64,000 bases of DNA from Bacillaceae bacterium (GCA_017656265.1 JACDOD010000009.1:81850-145849); one strand, 5' to 3'. Positions 53,486 to 62,742 are shown, numbered from the stretch's first letter. Translations and numbers: made by a program. The notes: generated by a model from the sequence alone, not told the origin.

Positions 53486-54683
53486 ATATGTAGCAAGAGA
53501 TAAAAAAGGAAAAATCTATAAAGGAAAAATGTACGCCAGCAGCAAAACATTAATCCAGAAAAAATTGCGTGATCAGGGACTGCGGGCATTAGAACTGAAT
53601 GAAATCAAAGAAACGATCTGGAATAAAGATATCTATATTGGCAATCCAGTCAAAACGTCTGATTTTGTGATTTACCTGCGCCAGTTTGCTACATTAATCC
53701 GGGCAGGTGTTACGATCCTTGAAGCTACCAGTATTTTAATTGACCAGACAAGAAGCAAACCGCTGAAAAAGGCACTGACAGAAGTGGAGATGGACCTGAG
53801 GGAAGGAAGTTCTTTATCTGCTGCCTATGGGAAACACCCGAAAATTTTTTCTTCCTTTTTTGTCAACATGGTTCACGCCGGGGAACAGAGCGGGTCCCTT
53901 GATCAAACACTGGAAAATTTGGCGGAATACACAAATAAACAATACCGCACCAAACAGAAGATTAAATCGGCTATGACCTATCCGGTCGTGGTATCCATGA
54001 TTGCTATTGGAATTGTAGTATTTTTAATGTTTTTTGTGATTCCATCCTTTGTTCAGGTGTTTGAACAATTTGGCACAGAGCTTCCTGCTATTACGAAAAT
54101 GGTGCTTGGCTTAAGCCATATGCTTGTGAATTACTGGTGGCTGTTGCTATTCATCACTGTCGGGATGATTGTGACAATAGTAGCAACTTTTCGAAAAAAT
54201 ACTAGTAAAATTTACCTGGATTATATTATACTGAAAATACCAATTCTAGGCTCTTTGTATCATAAGTCCGTGATGGCGAGGTTTACACGAACATTGGGGT
54301 CACTGCTTGGGAACTCAGTGCCAATCCTTCAGGCGTTATCCCTGACGGAAAAAATTATTGAAAATCAAGTGATCAGCAGAGTACTGAAAAAGTCGAGGGT
54401 TGCCCTTGAGCAGGGAAAATCCATGACGGATCCAATGGCGGATCACTGGGCTTTTCCTGAACTGGTCCGACAAATGATTGCTATAGGCGAACGTACCGGC
54501 TCACTGGATTATATGCTGACTCGAATTGCCGAGTTTTACGAAGATGAAGTAGATACCCAGGCCGATTCCTTAAAGGCCATTATCGAACCAGTGATGCTGG
54601 TCGTGCTGAGCGTGATTGTAGGAACAATCGTAATGGCAATTATAGTACCGATGTTTGAAATGTTTAATTCCATAAATTATTAA
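53472..54683 (+). CDS. pilC: type IV pilus platform protein PilC
   Basis: 403 residues, GspF family with two repeated cytoplasmic domains and three membrane segments. Blocks: YVARDKKGKIYKGKM, FVIYLRQFATLIRAGVTILE, MVHAGEQSGSLDQTLENLA (repeat 1) and IGERTGSLDYMLTRIAEFYE (repeat 2), then LVVLSVIVGTIVMAIIVPMF. It forms the membrane platform between PilB/PilT and the pilin pool. GGGGAGAG lies ahead of ATG 53472. Confidence 0.93.
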   Translation: MAQYKYVARDKKGKIYKGKMYASSKTLIQKKLRDQGLRALELNEIKETIWNKDIYIGNPVKTSDFVIYLRQFATLIRAGVTILEATSILIDQTRSKPLKKALTEVEMDLREGSSLSAAYGKHPKIFSSFFVNMVHAGEQSGSLDQTLENLAEYTNKQYRTKQKIKSAMTYPVVVSMIAIGIVVFLMFFVIPSFVQVFEQFGTELPAITKMVLGLSHMLVNYWWLLLFITVGMIVTIVATFRKNTSKIYLDYIILKIPILGSLYHKSVMARFTRTLGSLLGNSVPILQALSLTEKIIENQVISRVLKKSRVALEQGKSMTDPMADHWAFPELVRQMIAIGERTGSLDYMLTRIAEFYEDEVDTQADSLKAIIEPVMLVVLSVIVGTIVMAIIVPMFEMFNSINY

Positions 54684-54707
54684 TTCAACAAATGGGAGGT
54701 TTTACAA

Positions 54708-55160
54708 ATGGTGAGGAAGTTTTTAAAAAATCAAAAGGGTTTAACGCTGGTGGAATTATTGGCGGTTATTGTGATTCTTGGTGTTATTGCGGCGATTGCG
54801 GTGCCGTCAATTGGAAACATTATTCAAAAGTCGAGAGAAGATGGATTGAAGGCAGATGCGATTATGTATTTGAATGCTGCGAAGTTATATAGCTTGGAAA
54901 ATGGCGGGAATGTACAAACGATTGATGATGACAGTGCTTCAGGTGCTACTCATACATTATCAGATTTACAGGACTATATAGAAGATGCAGGTGGATCAAT
55001 TGCAGCGCACTTTGACGATATTACTTTTAATAGCGATGGAGTACCTGAATTAACAACAACTGCAATAACTGTTGGTAATGCAACAATTACTTTCAATAGT
55101 GCTACTATAGCTGATATTAATGAACATAATAGTGGATCAGGCGGAACAATAGGTCAATAA
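54708..55160 (+). CDS. pilA: major type IV prepilin
   Basis: 150 residues. Leader MVRKFLKNQKG|LTLVELLAVIVILGVIAAIA: cleavage after Gly11, Glu5 of the mature form, a clean N-helix with Pro22 (VPSIGNI). Head domain rich in Thr/Ser/Gly/Asp with no Cys. GGGAGG ribosome site. Closest to Firmicute major pilins; it would be the bulk subunit. The N-terminal end matches PilC-linked order. Confidence 0.87.
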   Translation: MVRKFLKNQKGLTLVELLAVIVILGVIAAIAVPSIGNIIQKSREDGLKADAIMYLNAAKLYSLENGGNVQTIDDDSASGATHTLSDLQDYIEDAGGSIAAHFDDITFNSDGVPELTTTAITVGNATITFNSATIADINEHNSGSGGTIGQ

Positions 55161-55168
55161 ATATATAG

Positions 55169-55199
55169 AAAAAGCGTGGTCCCTCACCACGCTTTTTCC
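55169..55199 (+). terminator. hairpin between pilin and prepilin peptidase genes
   Basis: AAAAAGCGTGG / CCACGCTTTTT, loop TCCCTCA, running into T: a strong terminator. It would make pilA mRNA more abundant than the downstream genes, as expected for a major subunit, with read-through supplying pilD and pilMNO. Confidence 0.85.
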
Positions 55200-55227
55200 A
55201 AATACATATCAAAAGGACTGACGGTTT

Positions 55228-55983
55228 GTGTGGATGATTGCACTTTACATATTTATACTCGGTCTTGTTTTTGGGTCTTTTTTTAATGTTGTGGGTCTTC
55301 GTGTACCGAAAAACCAATCCATTGTGTCCCCGCCTTCCTCCTGTCCCGGATGCGGCAATCGTCTGGCCCCGAAAGATTTAGTTCCTGTATGGTCCTATAT
55401 CTGGCTGAAGGGAAAATGCCGCCGGTGTGGAGCAAAAATCTCTCCCCTCTATCCCGTTATGGAGCTTTTGACAGGTCTGATGTTCGTGTTTGCGTTTTAT
55501 CAGATTGGGTTTGACTGTGAACTGTTAGTTGCTTTAACCTTGATATCTCTTTTCGCCATTATAACAGTCAGTGATTGGAAATATATGATTATTCCAGATA
55601 AAGTTCTGCTCGTGTTTTTGCTGATCTTTATTGTGGAGAGGACCTTTGCTCCGCTAAGTCCGTGGTATGATTCCCTTATTGGCTCAGCTTCAGGTTTTCT
55701 GCTGCTGTGGGCGATAGCCATTATCAGCAGAGGGGGTATGGGCGGTGGTGATATCAAGCTGTTTGGCGTAATCGGATATGTGGTAGGGCTAAAAGGAGTG
55801 CTGTTATCTTTTTTTCTATCGGCATTTATTGGCTCGATCGCGGGTATTGCTGGTATAATAGTAGGAAAGGTTAATCGACAAAATCCGATACCATTCGGAC
55901 CATTTATTGCAGTCGGTACATTACTCGCTTATTTTTACGGTAACCAGCTATTAAACTGGTACTGGAGCTTATTTACACACTAA
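55228..55983 (+). CDS. pilD: prepilin peptidase (A24 family)
   Basis: 251 residues, eight membrane segments. N-terminal zinc-type loop CPGCGNRL ... CRRCG, catalytic aspartates in VSDWKYMIIPD and GGMGGGDIKLFG. It cleaves prepilin leaders and N-methylates the first residue. A GTG start at 55228 (AAGGA 10 bases ahead), with ATG 55234 as alternative. A ComC-type peptidase outside this locus could be a second copy. Confidence 0.93.
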   Translation: MWMIALYIFILGLVFGSFFNVVGLRVPKNQSIVSPPSSCPGCGNRLAPKDLVPVWSYIWLKGKCRRCGAKISPLYPVMELLTGLMFVFAFYQIGFDCELLVALTLISLFAIITVSDWKYMIIPDKVLLVFLLIFIVERTFAPLSPWYDSLIGSASGFLLLWAIAIISRGGMGGGDIKLFGVIGYVVGLKGVLLSFFLSAFIGSIAGIAGIIVGKVNRQNPIPFGPFIAVGTLLAYFYGNQLLNWYWSLFTH

Positions 55984-56004
55984 TGACAGAGACAGGTGAA
56001 GCTG

Positions 56005-56991
56005 ATGGTACTCTCATTATTGCGAAAAGGGAAAATAGCGAATATTGAACTAAAAGACTATGTGATCCGTTATGCGGAAATCAAGAGTCAAAACCCTCTG
56101 AAAATAGCTGATATAGGAGAGTACTACTTACCGGAAGGAATTGTAGAGAATGGACAGATTGTGGATCAGGATGCTTTCCAAAGGCATATGAAAATTTGTG
56201 CAAAGAAATGGAAGCTGAAGGGGAAATCAGTTCGTTTTATCGTACCGGATTCATCTGTCATTATTCGAAAACAGATGGTGCCCGGTGAGGTTGAGAAGGA
56301 TGAACTGGTCAATCATTTTTATTTTGAACTGGGACACAGTATTCACCTTCCTTTTGAAAATCCAATATTAGAAGCGGTTCTTCTTTCTGAAACAGAAGAT
56401 CAAAAAGAGACCTTGCTTATAGCTGCACCGGAGGAAATTATATTTTCTTATCGGGATTTATTTAAGGGACTGGGAATGAAGCCCATTGCTGCAGATGTTT
56501 CCTCCCTCTGCCATTACCGGATGTTTCATTCCTTTGATTTAACCAATGACAGGGATCATTTTCTCGTCGTTCAATTAAATCTCCATGCAGTCACAGTCAG
56601 TATTTTTGAACAGCATCGGCCGATTTTTATGCAGCAGTTTAATGTTTCGTATACTGATGATTCCTGGATAGATCGGAATGAGGGGGAAGACATTACCCGA
56701 GAACATATAAAAAAGGAATCGGTAATGGAAGCTTTTGAAGATATCTACATGGAAACAGAACGAATCTTGCGTTTTTATCAATTTTCCATGAACAATGGTC
56801 AAAAAGAAATCAACACCATCCTGGCTGCTGGCGATCACCCATATTTTAAGGATATCGTGGACAATTTTAAAATGCGGTTTTCCATGCCTGTTCATTTTAT
56901 ATCCTCGCAAGTAATGGAATATCACAACGAACAGGGATTGGACTGGAAGTTTCATAGTGTGCTGGGTCTGGCCATGAAAGAGGGAGACTAA
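56005..56991 (+). CDS. pilM: type IV pilus assembly protein PilM
   Basis: About 328 residues, actin-like ATPase fold, soluble. Signature block IANIELKDYVIRYAEIKS and RFIVPDSSVIIRKQMVPGEV. It binds the PilN N-terminus under the membrane. AGGTGA lies 5 bases before ATG 56005; the GTG three codons upstream overlaps the ribosome site. Overlaps pilN by one base. Confidence 0.8.
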   Translation: MVLSLLRKGKIANIELKDYVIRYAEIKSQNPLKIADIGEYYLPEGIVENGQIVDQDAFQRHMKICAKKWKLKGKSVRFIVPDSSVIIRKQMVPGEVEKDELVNHFYFELGHSIHLPFENPILEAVLLSETEDQKETLLIAAPEEIIFSYRDLFKGLGMKPIAADVSSLCHYRMFHSFDLTNDRDHFLVVQLNLHAVTVSIFEQHRPIFMQQFNVSYTDDSWIDRNEGEDITREHIKKESVMEAFEDIYMETERILRFYQFSMNNGQKEINTILAAGDHPYFKDIVDNFKMRFSMPVHFISSQVMEYHNEQGLDWKFHSVLGLAMKEGD

Positions 56992-57539
56992 TGCTGGTTG
57001 ATATTAATTTACTTCCAAAAAAAGAATCAAAGGGCCGGTTATTTTATATGCTTTTGGTCTTTCTTTTCATTACTGGAGGTGCTACCGGGTATGTTTTATT
57101 TCAGGAGATTGGCAGCGTGAAACAGGATGTAGCAGAGCTCCAAAGTGAAATACAGGACGTCCAGCTGGAACAGGCACGAATTCAAAAGAAGGTAGACAGC
57201 CAGGAGGATTTAAAACGTTTTGCCGGGATGGAAAACTGGATCAATACTATTGAGCAAAACAGGTTAAGCAATGTGGCATTAATCGGCGTATTATCCAAAC
57301 TTTTGCCAAAACAGGCTTCTTTTCAGCTTTTTTCCTATCAAGAAGGAACGGTAACCCTTGAAATTCAGGTCAATAGCGAGATGGACGCTGCTTATTACTA
57401 TGAGTATTTGAAACGGCAACCCTGGACCGACGAAGTCAAATTGCTTCAGGTGGAGTCTTCTGGAGATAGTCTGAACGGAGATGTGCAAACAGACATTTAC
57501 CGGGCATTTTTCGAAATAAAAGTTAATTTATCTTTATGA
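56991..57539 (+). CDS. pilN: type IV pilus assembly protein PilN
   Basis: 182 residues. Starts MLVDINLLPKKESKGRLF, the INLLP motif that docks into PilM, then one membrane segment (MLLVFLFITGGATGYVLF) and a periplasm-side coiled coil with a small alpha/beta domain. Pairs with PilO. Confidence 0.87.
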   Translation: MLVDINLLPKKESKGRLFYMLLVFLFITGGATGYVLFQEIGSVKQDVAELQSEIQDVQLEQARIQKKVDSQEDLKRFAGMENWINTIEQNRLSNVALIGVLSKLLPKQASFQLFSYQEGTVTLEIQVNSEMDAAYYYEYLKRQPWTDEVKLLQVESSGDSLNGDVQTDIYRAFFEIKVNLSL

Positions 57540-57565
57540 CAATCTAGTAAAGGTGGCCCCGAAGA

Positions 57566-58330
57566 ATGAAATGGAAACTTTCCAGAATCCAGACTTACAT
57601 AGTTATTCTTTTAACCGTCACGTTATTAGCTGGCGCAGCCTGGGGATACCTTTTTGTGTTAAAACCATTAGAACAGGAGTATGATCAAGCTGTACAGACG
57701 CTAAAGATGGAAAAACAGCTTTTAGCTGCATTAAGACAAAAGGAACAGCCTGAAGGAGAATTTGAAAAAACAGAATTATCAGGACTGCTTGAACAGCTTC
57801 CGGTTTACCCAAACCTTCTGCAAATGTTTGCTGAAATTCATCAGGCTGAACAAACCTCAGGGAGTAACGTGAAGTCCTATCAAATTTTGACTGCAAATGA
57901 AGAGAATGAGGAAAACAGCAAGTCTTTTCAAACCCCAGAGGAGTTAATCCAACAGCTGCAAAAAGGCCAGCAAGAACAAAAGAATCAGCAAATACAGGGA
58001 GAGAATCAGTCTGAAGAACAGAATAAGGATCCATTACAAAGAATTACCTTTAAGCTGTTTGTAGAAACAGGGAACTTTCAGCAGATGATGAACTTTATCG
58101 AACATCTGGAGAAAAGCAGGCGCTTGATGACGGTGGATGCTCTGCAGTTTCAGCGTCCTAACGAGCCTGCTGTACCAGAGGAAGGAGTAGAAGCCAGTCC
58201 TCCTGTGTTTACCTTTACGCTTGAATTGTCCGGTTATTATATCAATGATTTCCACGAACTATATGATCAGGTGCCGAAAATTGAACTGCCTGAACCAGGA
58301 TTATCACTTAATCCATTTGAATCGGAGTAA
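57566..58330 (+). CDS. pilO: type IV pilus assembly protein PilO
   Basis: 254 residues. One N-terminal membrane segment (IVILLTVTLLAGAAWGYLF), a coiled coil (LEQEYDQAVQTLKMEKQLLA), then a Gln/Glu-rich linker and a ferredoxin-like domain with LMTVDALQFQRP. Partner of PilN in the alignment complex. Last pilus gene in view; no PilP/PilQ, as expected without an outer membrane. Confidence 0.8.
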   Translation: MKWKLSRIQTYIVILLTVTLLAGAAWGYLFVLKPLEQEYDQAVQTLKMEKQLLAALRQKEQPEGEFEKTELSGLLEQLPVYPNLLQMFAEIHQAEQTSGSNVKSYQILTANEENEENSKSFQTPEELIQQLQKGQQEQKNQQIQGENQSEEQNKDPLQRITFKLFVETGNFQQMMNFIEHLEKSRRLMTVDALQFQRPNEPAVPEEGVEASPPVFTFTLELSGYYINDFHELYDQVPKIELPEPGLSLNPFESE

Positions 58331-58477
58331 CCATGATGATGCCGGATCATGCATTCTTCATGGGATTGGAGACCTGCACCGATCCAATAAGTCTTTATAT
58401 CAGACTGATGAAGGAAAAATCAGGATCCATCATTGGATGAAGATGTCCGCAAAAAGGAATCAACTCAGCACGTACTG

Positions 58478-58520
58478 ACTGTCTCTATAACATGAATGGG
58501 GACAGTTTTGTTCTTTTTAT
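58478..58520 (+). terminator. weak terminator after the pilus locus
   Basis: Short stem ACTGTC / GACAGT followed by TTTTGTTCTTTTT. The 295-base gap 58331-58625 shows no convincing gene. Confidence 0.4.
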
Positions 58521-58625
58521 AAAAAGTTAAAAGAAGCAGGAACGACAAAAGTAATGAACCCTGGACAAACGTTCCTATCCATTACCTGATTTTGTTAACT
58601 ATGGTACAGGGAAGGGGGAGGTGTT

Positions 58626-59726
58626 TTGCGGGAATTCTGGTATAGATTTTTGCCGCTGATTATCCTTATCTCATTATCCATCTATAAGTATTACGGGGGA
58701 CTATCTCTTTATTTGACCATTTTTATATTTTCGGCCTTTCTGGGAATCTATTTTTTCCTTCCGGTTGCCAGAAGACGCATCAGCCTGTACATGGCTATGA
58801 TACTGGTGCTGGTTGTTTTTCCTTTCATAGATGGTGGCTTTTCAAATATCTATGTGTATTGGGTTTTTCTTTACATCCATATGGAGTCATTGTTTTCATT
58901 ATCCAGGCGCTCGTTTCAGATATTTACGTTGATACATATGATTTTTGCGGTAGGGTGGCTGTTCTTTGAGCCAGCCCTGTCCGTTGAATGGGTTGTATTT
59001 GTCCTGTTTTATTATTATTTATCCTGGAGATTGAACCATGAACTGTATGAAAAAGAGATGAAACAGGATCTTTACGAGAAATTACTGGGGGAATTTCGAA
59101 GCTTGAAGCGCCAGTCCTACGAAGCGCAGCGTGCAGCCAGGCTTGAAGAACGGACAAACATTGCCAGGGAAATCCACGATTCAGTAGGACATAAGCTGAC
59201 GGCACTCATTATGAAGCTTCAAATGCTGGCTTTAAAAGAACAAAGTCAAGATATAGAAGAACTGAAAACTCTGGCGGCTGCCAGTTTAGATGAAACCCGA
59301 CAGGCTGTTCGTGCGTTAAAAACAGATGAGATTGAGGGACTGGCATCTGTTCTGCAACTTATTCGTAAATTAGAATCAGAGAGTCATATAATTCTAGACT
59401 TGACCATTCGAAAAGGGGTATTAACTGCAAGGCTGTCAAACAGACAAAATATAGTCCTGTATCGTGTAATCCAGGAGGCATTGACCAATGCTATGAGACA
59501 TTCCCGTTCAAGGGATGTGAAGGTTGTCCTTGGTTTAAATGCATTAGGTGATCTGGATTTTCGGATAGAAAATAAGGTTTCACCCGATTATTCCTTTGAA
59601 TGGGGGTTCGGATTAACAGGTATGAAAGACCGGTTAAGTCAGGTCAATGGACATCTGGAAGTTTATGTGAAGGATGAATGGTTTATTGTTAAGGGAACCA
59701 TCCCGCTGGAGGAGAAGGAAAGATGA
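58626..59726 (+). CDS. lnrJ: sensor histidine kinase, LnrJ-like
   Basis: 366 residues. Five to six N-terminal membrane segments with short loops, then a HisKA_3 dimer helix: REIHDSVGHKLTALI with phospho-acceptor His184, and the ATPase N box QEALTNAMRHS (Asn288) and GFGLTGMKDRL. The loop-poor membrane sensor matches LnrJ-like, cell-envelope-sensing kinases. TTG start with GGGGGAGGTG ahead. Order kinase, regulator, ATPase, two permeases is that of B. subtilis lnrJKLMN. Confidence 0.87.
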   Translation: MREFWYRFLPLIILISLSIYKYYGGLSLYLTIFIFSAFLGIYFFLPVARRRISLYMAMILVLVVFPFIDGGFSNIYVYWVFLYIHMESLFSLSRRSFQIFTLIHMIFAVGWLFFEPALSVEWVVFVLFYYYLSWRLNHELYEKEMKQDLYEKLLGEFRSLKRQSYEAQRAARLEERTNIAREIHDSVGHKLTALIMKLQMLALKEQSQDIEELKTLAAASLDETRQAVRALKTDEIEGLASVLQLIRKLESESHIILDLTIRKGVLTARLSNRQNIVLYRVIQEALTNAMRHSRSRDVKVVLGLNALGDLDFRIENKVSPDYSFEWGFGLTGMKDRLSQVNGHLEVYVKDEWFIVKGTIPLEEKER

Positions 59727-60358
59727 AAAAGAGAATTTTGCTGGTTGAAGATCAGGCAATCGTCCGTCAGGGCATTAAAATGATGGTGGAACAGGATGAC
59801 CGTTTTGAGGTTGTGGCAGAAGCGGACAATGGCCAGAAAGCCATTGAAATGATGGAAAAGCATGTTGTGGATCTAGTCATTATGGATGTTCGGATGCCGG
59901 TGATGAACGGGATAGAAGCAACGAGGAAAATCAAAGAACGCTGGAAACATGTTCATGTGTTAATTCTGACCACCTTTAACGATGATGAATATGCGGTGCA
60001 AGCTTTAAAGGAAGGTGCTGATGGGTTTTTACTGAAGGCATCAGAACCTGATCAGCTCTTAAAGGCTATCCACAGCTGTTTTAAAGGCGGATTGTCCATC
60101 CATGAAGATGTGGCAGCCAGGGTCGTTCCGAGATTATTAAAACAAACTTCAGCTTCTCAGAAAGACCTTCCCCTATCCCCCAGGGAGCTTGCGATTACAG
60201 AACTGGTGGGGAAGGGGAAAACAAATAAGGAAATTGCAGAAGAGCTCCACATTTCAGTTGGTACGGTAAAGAACCATATTACACAAATATTGCATAAGCT
60301 GGAACTCCGTGACCGTACACAGCTGGCCATTTTTGCCGTCAAACATGATTTAGCCTGA
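59723..60358 (+). CDS. lnrK: response regulator, NarL/LnrK-like
   Basis: 211 residues. Receiver domain with phospho-acceptor Asp55 (VIMDVRMPVMNG), Thr83/84 and Lys105. The LuxR-type HTH is LSPRELAITELVGKGKTNKE to ISVGTVKNHITQILHKLEL. It overlaps the kinase by 4 bases and is followed by the palindromic repeat, which separates it from the ABC genes. Expected to activate the downstream exporter. Confidence 0.92.
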   Translation: MKKRILLVEDQAIVRQGIKMMVEQDDRFEVVAEADNGQKAIEMMEKHVVDLVIMDVRMPVMNGIEATRKIKERWKHVHVLILTTFNDDEYAVQALKEGADGFLLKASEPDQLLKAIHSCFKGGLSIHEDVAARVVPRLLKQTSASQKDLPLSPRELAITELVGKGKTNKEIAEELHISVGTVKNHITQILHKLELRDRTQLAIFAVKHDLA

Positions 60359-60370
60359 AGAAAAAAAGGA

Positions 60371-60428
60371 AAAAAGGTGCCTGTCACTTGTCGAATTCGA
60401 CAAGTGACAGGCACCTTTTTTTTCTCCT
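60371..60428. terminator. perfect 50-bp palindrome of the 18-base repeat, between lnrK and lnrL
   Basis: AAAAAGGTGCCTGTCACTTG at 60371 meets its exact inverse, giving a palindrome of 25+25 bases centred at 60395/60396, followed by more T to 60423. It is two copies of the 18-base repeat head to head. It will act as a terminator in either direction, so lnrL may need its own promoter (TATGAT near 60511). Confidence 0.8.
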
Positions 60429-60530
60429 TCTGTGACGGAGGTCATGGTTTTGCAGAGGTTTAGTGACCAGAGTGAGATTTCAGCACCCATCCTTTGAATT
60501 ATGATAAAGATACAGAAGGAGGAGTTTAAA

Positions 60531-61463
60531 ATGCTTGAAGTGGTTGATTTGAAAAAACAATATAAGCAAACCCGAGCTGTAGATGGAGTCAATTTATTTT
60601 TAGAAGAGGGAGAAATTGTGGGCCTGCTTGGCCCGAATGGAGCGGGAAAATCCACCACCATCTCAATGATGTCCACGCTGATCAAACCCACATCAGGAGA
60701 TGTACGTTATTTGAATGAGAGTGTTGTTAAACATCCGCAGAAATTAAGGGAGAACCTCGGGGTAGTCCCGCAGGAAATTGCCCTGTATCCTGAGTTAACA
60801 GCTAAAGAAAATCTCGAGTTTTTCGGGAAAATTTATAAAATGGATAAACAGCTCCTTAAACAGCGGATGGAAGAAGTATTTCAGCTGATCGGGCTTGAAA
60901 ATAAAAAGAAGGAACTGGTGAAACATTTTTCTGGGGGAATGAAAAGAAGGCTGAACATCGGAGCAGCTCTTTTGCATCAGCCTTCCATTCTATTTATGGA
61001 TGAACCGACCGTTGGAATCGATCCGCAATCAAGGAACTATATCCTGGATACCGTCAAACAATTAAATAAAGAACACCATATCACCATTGTTTATACGAGT
61101 CATTACATGGAAGAAGTGGAGTACCTGTGTGACCGGATCTACATTATGGATGAGGGAAAAATCATCGCGTCAGGCACAAAGCAAGAAATTAAAAACATTT
61201 TGTCTTCTGAACAGACTTTTATCGTGGAAGCACAGTCCCTTAAGAAAGAATTTATTGAGCGGTTTAAGAAGGACGGCGCTGTTCAGCAGCTATCGTACAG
61301 TGAAAATAAAGTAACGATTATTGTCCCGAAAGAAACCAATTATTTTCACACAATTATCCAGACAGTTGAAGAAGAGAAGCAAGAATTAAAATCCGTTGAA
61401 GTGCAGAAGCCATCTCTGGAAGATGTTTTCCTCCATTTAACTGGAAAAGCGTTGCGGGACTAG
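60531..61463 (+). CDS. lnrL: ABC transporter ATP-binding protein, LnrL-like
   Basis: 310 residues. Walker A GPNGAGKST (34-42), signature FSGGMKRRL, Walker B ILFMDEPTVGID, H-loop TSHYMEEVE. A ~95-residue C-terminal extension follows. AGGAGG lies ahead of ATG 60531. In B. subtilis the LnrLMN exporter gives resistance to linearmycin and other polyene lipid-acting antibiotics; here the substrate is inferred from gene order. Confidence 0.88.
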   Translation: MLEVVDLKKQYKQTRAVDGVNLFLEEGEIVGLLGPNGAGKSTTISMMSTLIKPTSGDVRYLNESVVKHPQKLRENLGVVPQEIALYPELTAKENLEFFGKIYKMDKQLLKQRMEEVFQLIGLENKKKELVKHFSGGMKRRLNIGAALLHQPSILFMDEPTVGIDPQSRNYILDTVKQLNKEHHITIVYTSHYMEEVEYLCDRIYIMDEGKIIASGTKQEIKNILSSEQTFIVEAQSLKKEFIERFKKDGAVQQLSYSENKVTIIVPKETNYFHTIIQTVEEEKQELKSVEVQKPSLEDVFLHLTGKALRD

Positions 61464-61479
61464 AGGGGGGAGGATGAAT

Positions 61480-62742
61480 ATGATTTATCCATTAATTAAG
61501 AAACAATTCTTGCTCGTCATTCGAAACAGGCGAAATTTTACATTGCTGCTCGTAATGCCGCTTGTCCTTGTTTTTATTATAAATTTTGCAGTCGGAGATT
61601 TATGGCAGGGAGAAGCACCGGTACTCGAAGGAAAACTGGCTATTGCTGAGCATGGCGATGAGGAGGAGGATCTGGAGCGAATTAAGCGAGAAATAGCTGA
61701 TATTCCCATTACAGATGATCAGCGGAACCTGGTTTTGCAGAGGATCGAACAGTTTAAGCCCATTCATATTTTAAAAACACAAGTGTTTGGAAGTGACGAT
61801 CTGAAACAATTTATTCAGCTGGAAGAAGTATCACCGGAGCAGATTGACATCCTTAAAAAATCCGGAGAGTATGCTGCAATTCTGGAAGTGCCGGAGGGTT
61901 TCACCTATCACATCATTATGAATATGTTCGGGGTTCAGACTGAAAAACCAGCATTCCATTACTATATTAACGAAGATAAAGATTTTACAGCTGGTATTGT
62001 TATGGATATATTGGCAGCCTTTGAAGAAGAAATGAAAGTCAATATGTTGTTTGAGAGGTATGATTTGCAGGAGTTTAGAGTTTCATCACAGGATATTCAG
62101 GGGTCTGTAGTAACCGTTTCAAAAACGAATCCTCTTACCTCGACGATGTACTATGCGGTTGGCATGAGTGTGATGTTTGTTTTATATATTGCTTCGACCA
62201 TTGGTACCTATGCTTACGAGGAGAAAAGAATACATGTGTTTGAACGGATTATACTTGCCAGTTCATCGAGGTGGGCATATGTTGCCAGTATCTTTTTGAC
62301 AGGCACCCTGCTTTCCATTATCCAGCTATTCATTCTTTATGGAGTAGGGAGTGTTATTTTTAAAGTGAATTGGCCAAATATCAATCAATTTTTACTGATT
62401 ACCCTTTTTCTTAGCATGAGCGTAGGTGCGCTTTCGACCCTTTTAACAGCTATTAATTATCGCACACATTCTGAACAGGCATCATCAGTTTTCAGCAATA
62501 TGATTGTTTCAATTATTGCATTTTTGGGAGGCAGTTTTTTCCCTGTACATCTCATATCTTCATTCATTGAAAAATTAGGCAATCTGACGCCGAATGGAGC
62601 TGCCATGTCTGCCTATTTGACTTCTTTACAGGGATATGGATACGGAGAAATTGGAAACAACTTACTTTATTTAATCATCTTTTCGTTCGTTATTACACTA
62701 ATCGCCGCATTTATTTTCCCTAAAAGGGGGGAAGTTGCATGA
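61480..62742 (+). CDS. lnrM: ABC-2 permease, LnrM-like
   Basis: 420 residues. TM1 LLVMPLVLVFIINFAVG, a large extracytoplasmic domain (~170 residues), then five membrane segments (SVMFVLYIASTIGTYAYEEK, coupling helix RIHVFERIILASSSRW). ATG 61480 has GGGGGGAGG a few bases ahead; an ATG at 61474 is too close. Its 3' end overlaps lnrN by 4 bases. Confidence 0.86.
   Translation: MIYPLIKKQFLLVIRNRRNFTLLLVMPLVLVFIINFAVGDLWQGEAPVLEGKLAIAEHGDEEEDLERIKREIADIPITDDQRNLVLQRIEQFKPIHILKTQVFGSDDLKQFIQLEEVSPEQIDILKKSGEYAAILEVPEGFTYHIIMNMFGVQTEKPAFHYYINEDKDFTAGIVMDILAAFEEEMKVNMLFERYDLQEFRVSSQDIQGSVVTVSKTNPLTSTMYYAVGMSVMFVLYIASTIGTYAYEEKRIHVFERIILASSSRWAYVASIFLTGTLLSIIQLFILYGVGSVIFKVNWPNINQFLLITLFLSMSVGALSTLLTAINYRTHSEQASSVFSNMIVSIIAFLGGSFFPVHLISSFIEKLGNLTPNGAAMSAYLTSLQGYGYGEIGNNLLYLIIFSFVITLIAAFIFPKRGEVA

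Noticed and set aside
58221..58478. 85-codon ORF overlapping the end of pilO
   Set aside because: Out of frame with pilO and no homology recognised; no ribosome site. No pilus gene was seen in the gap after it.
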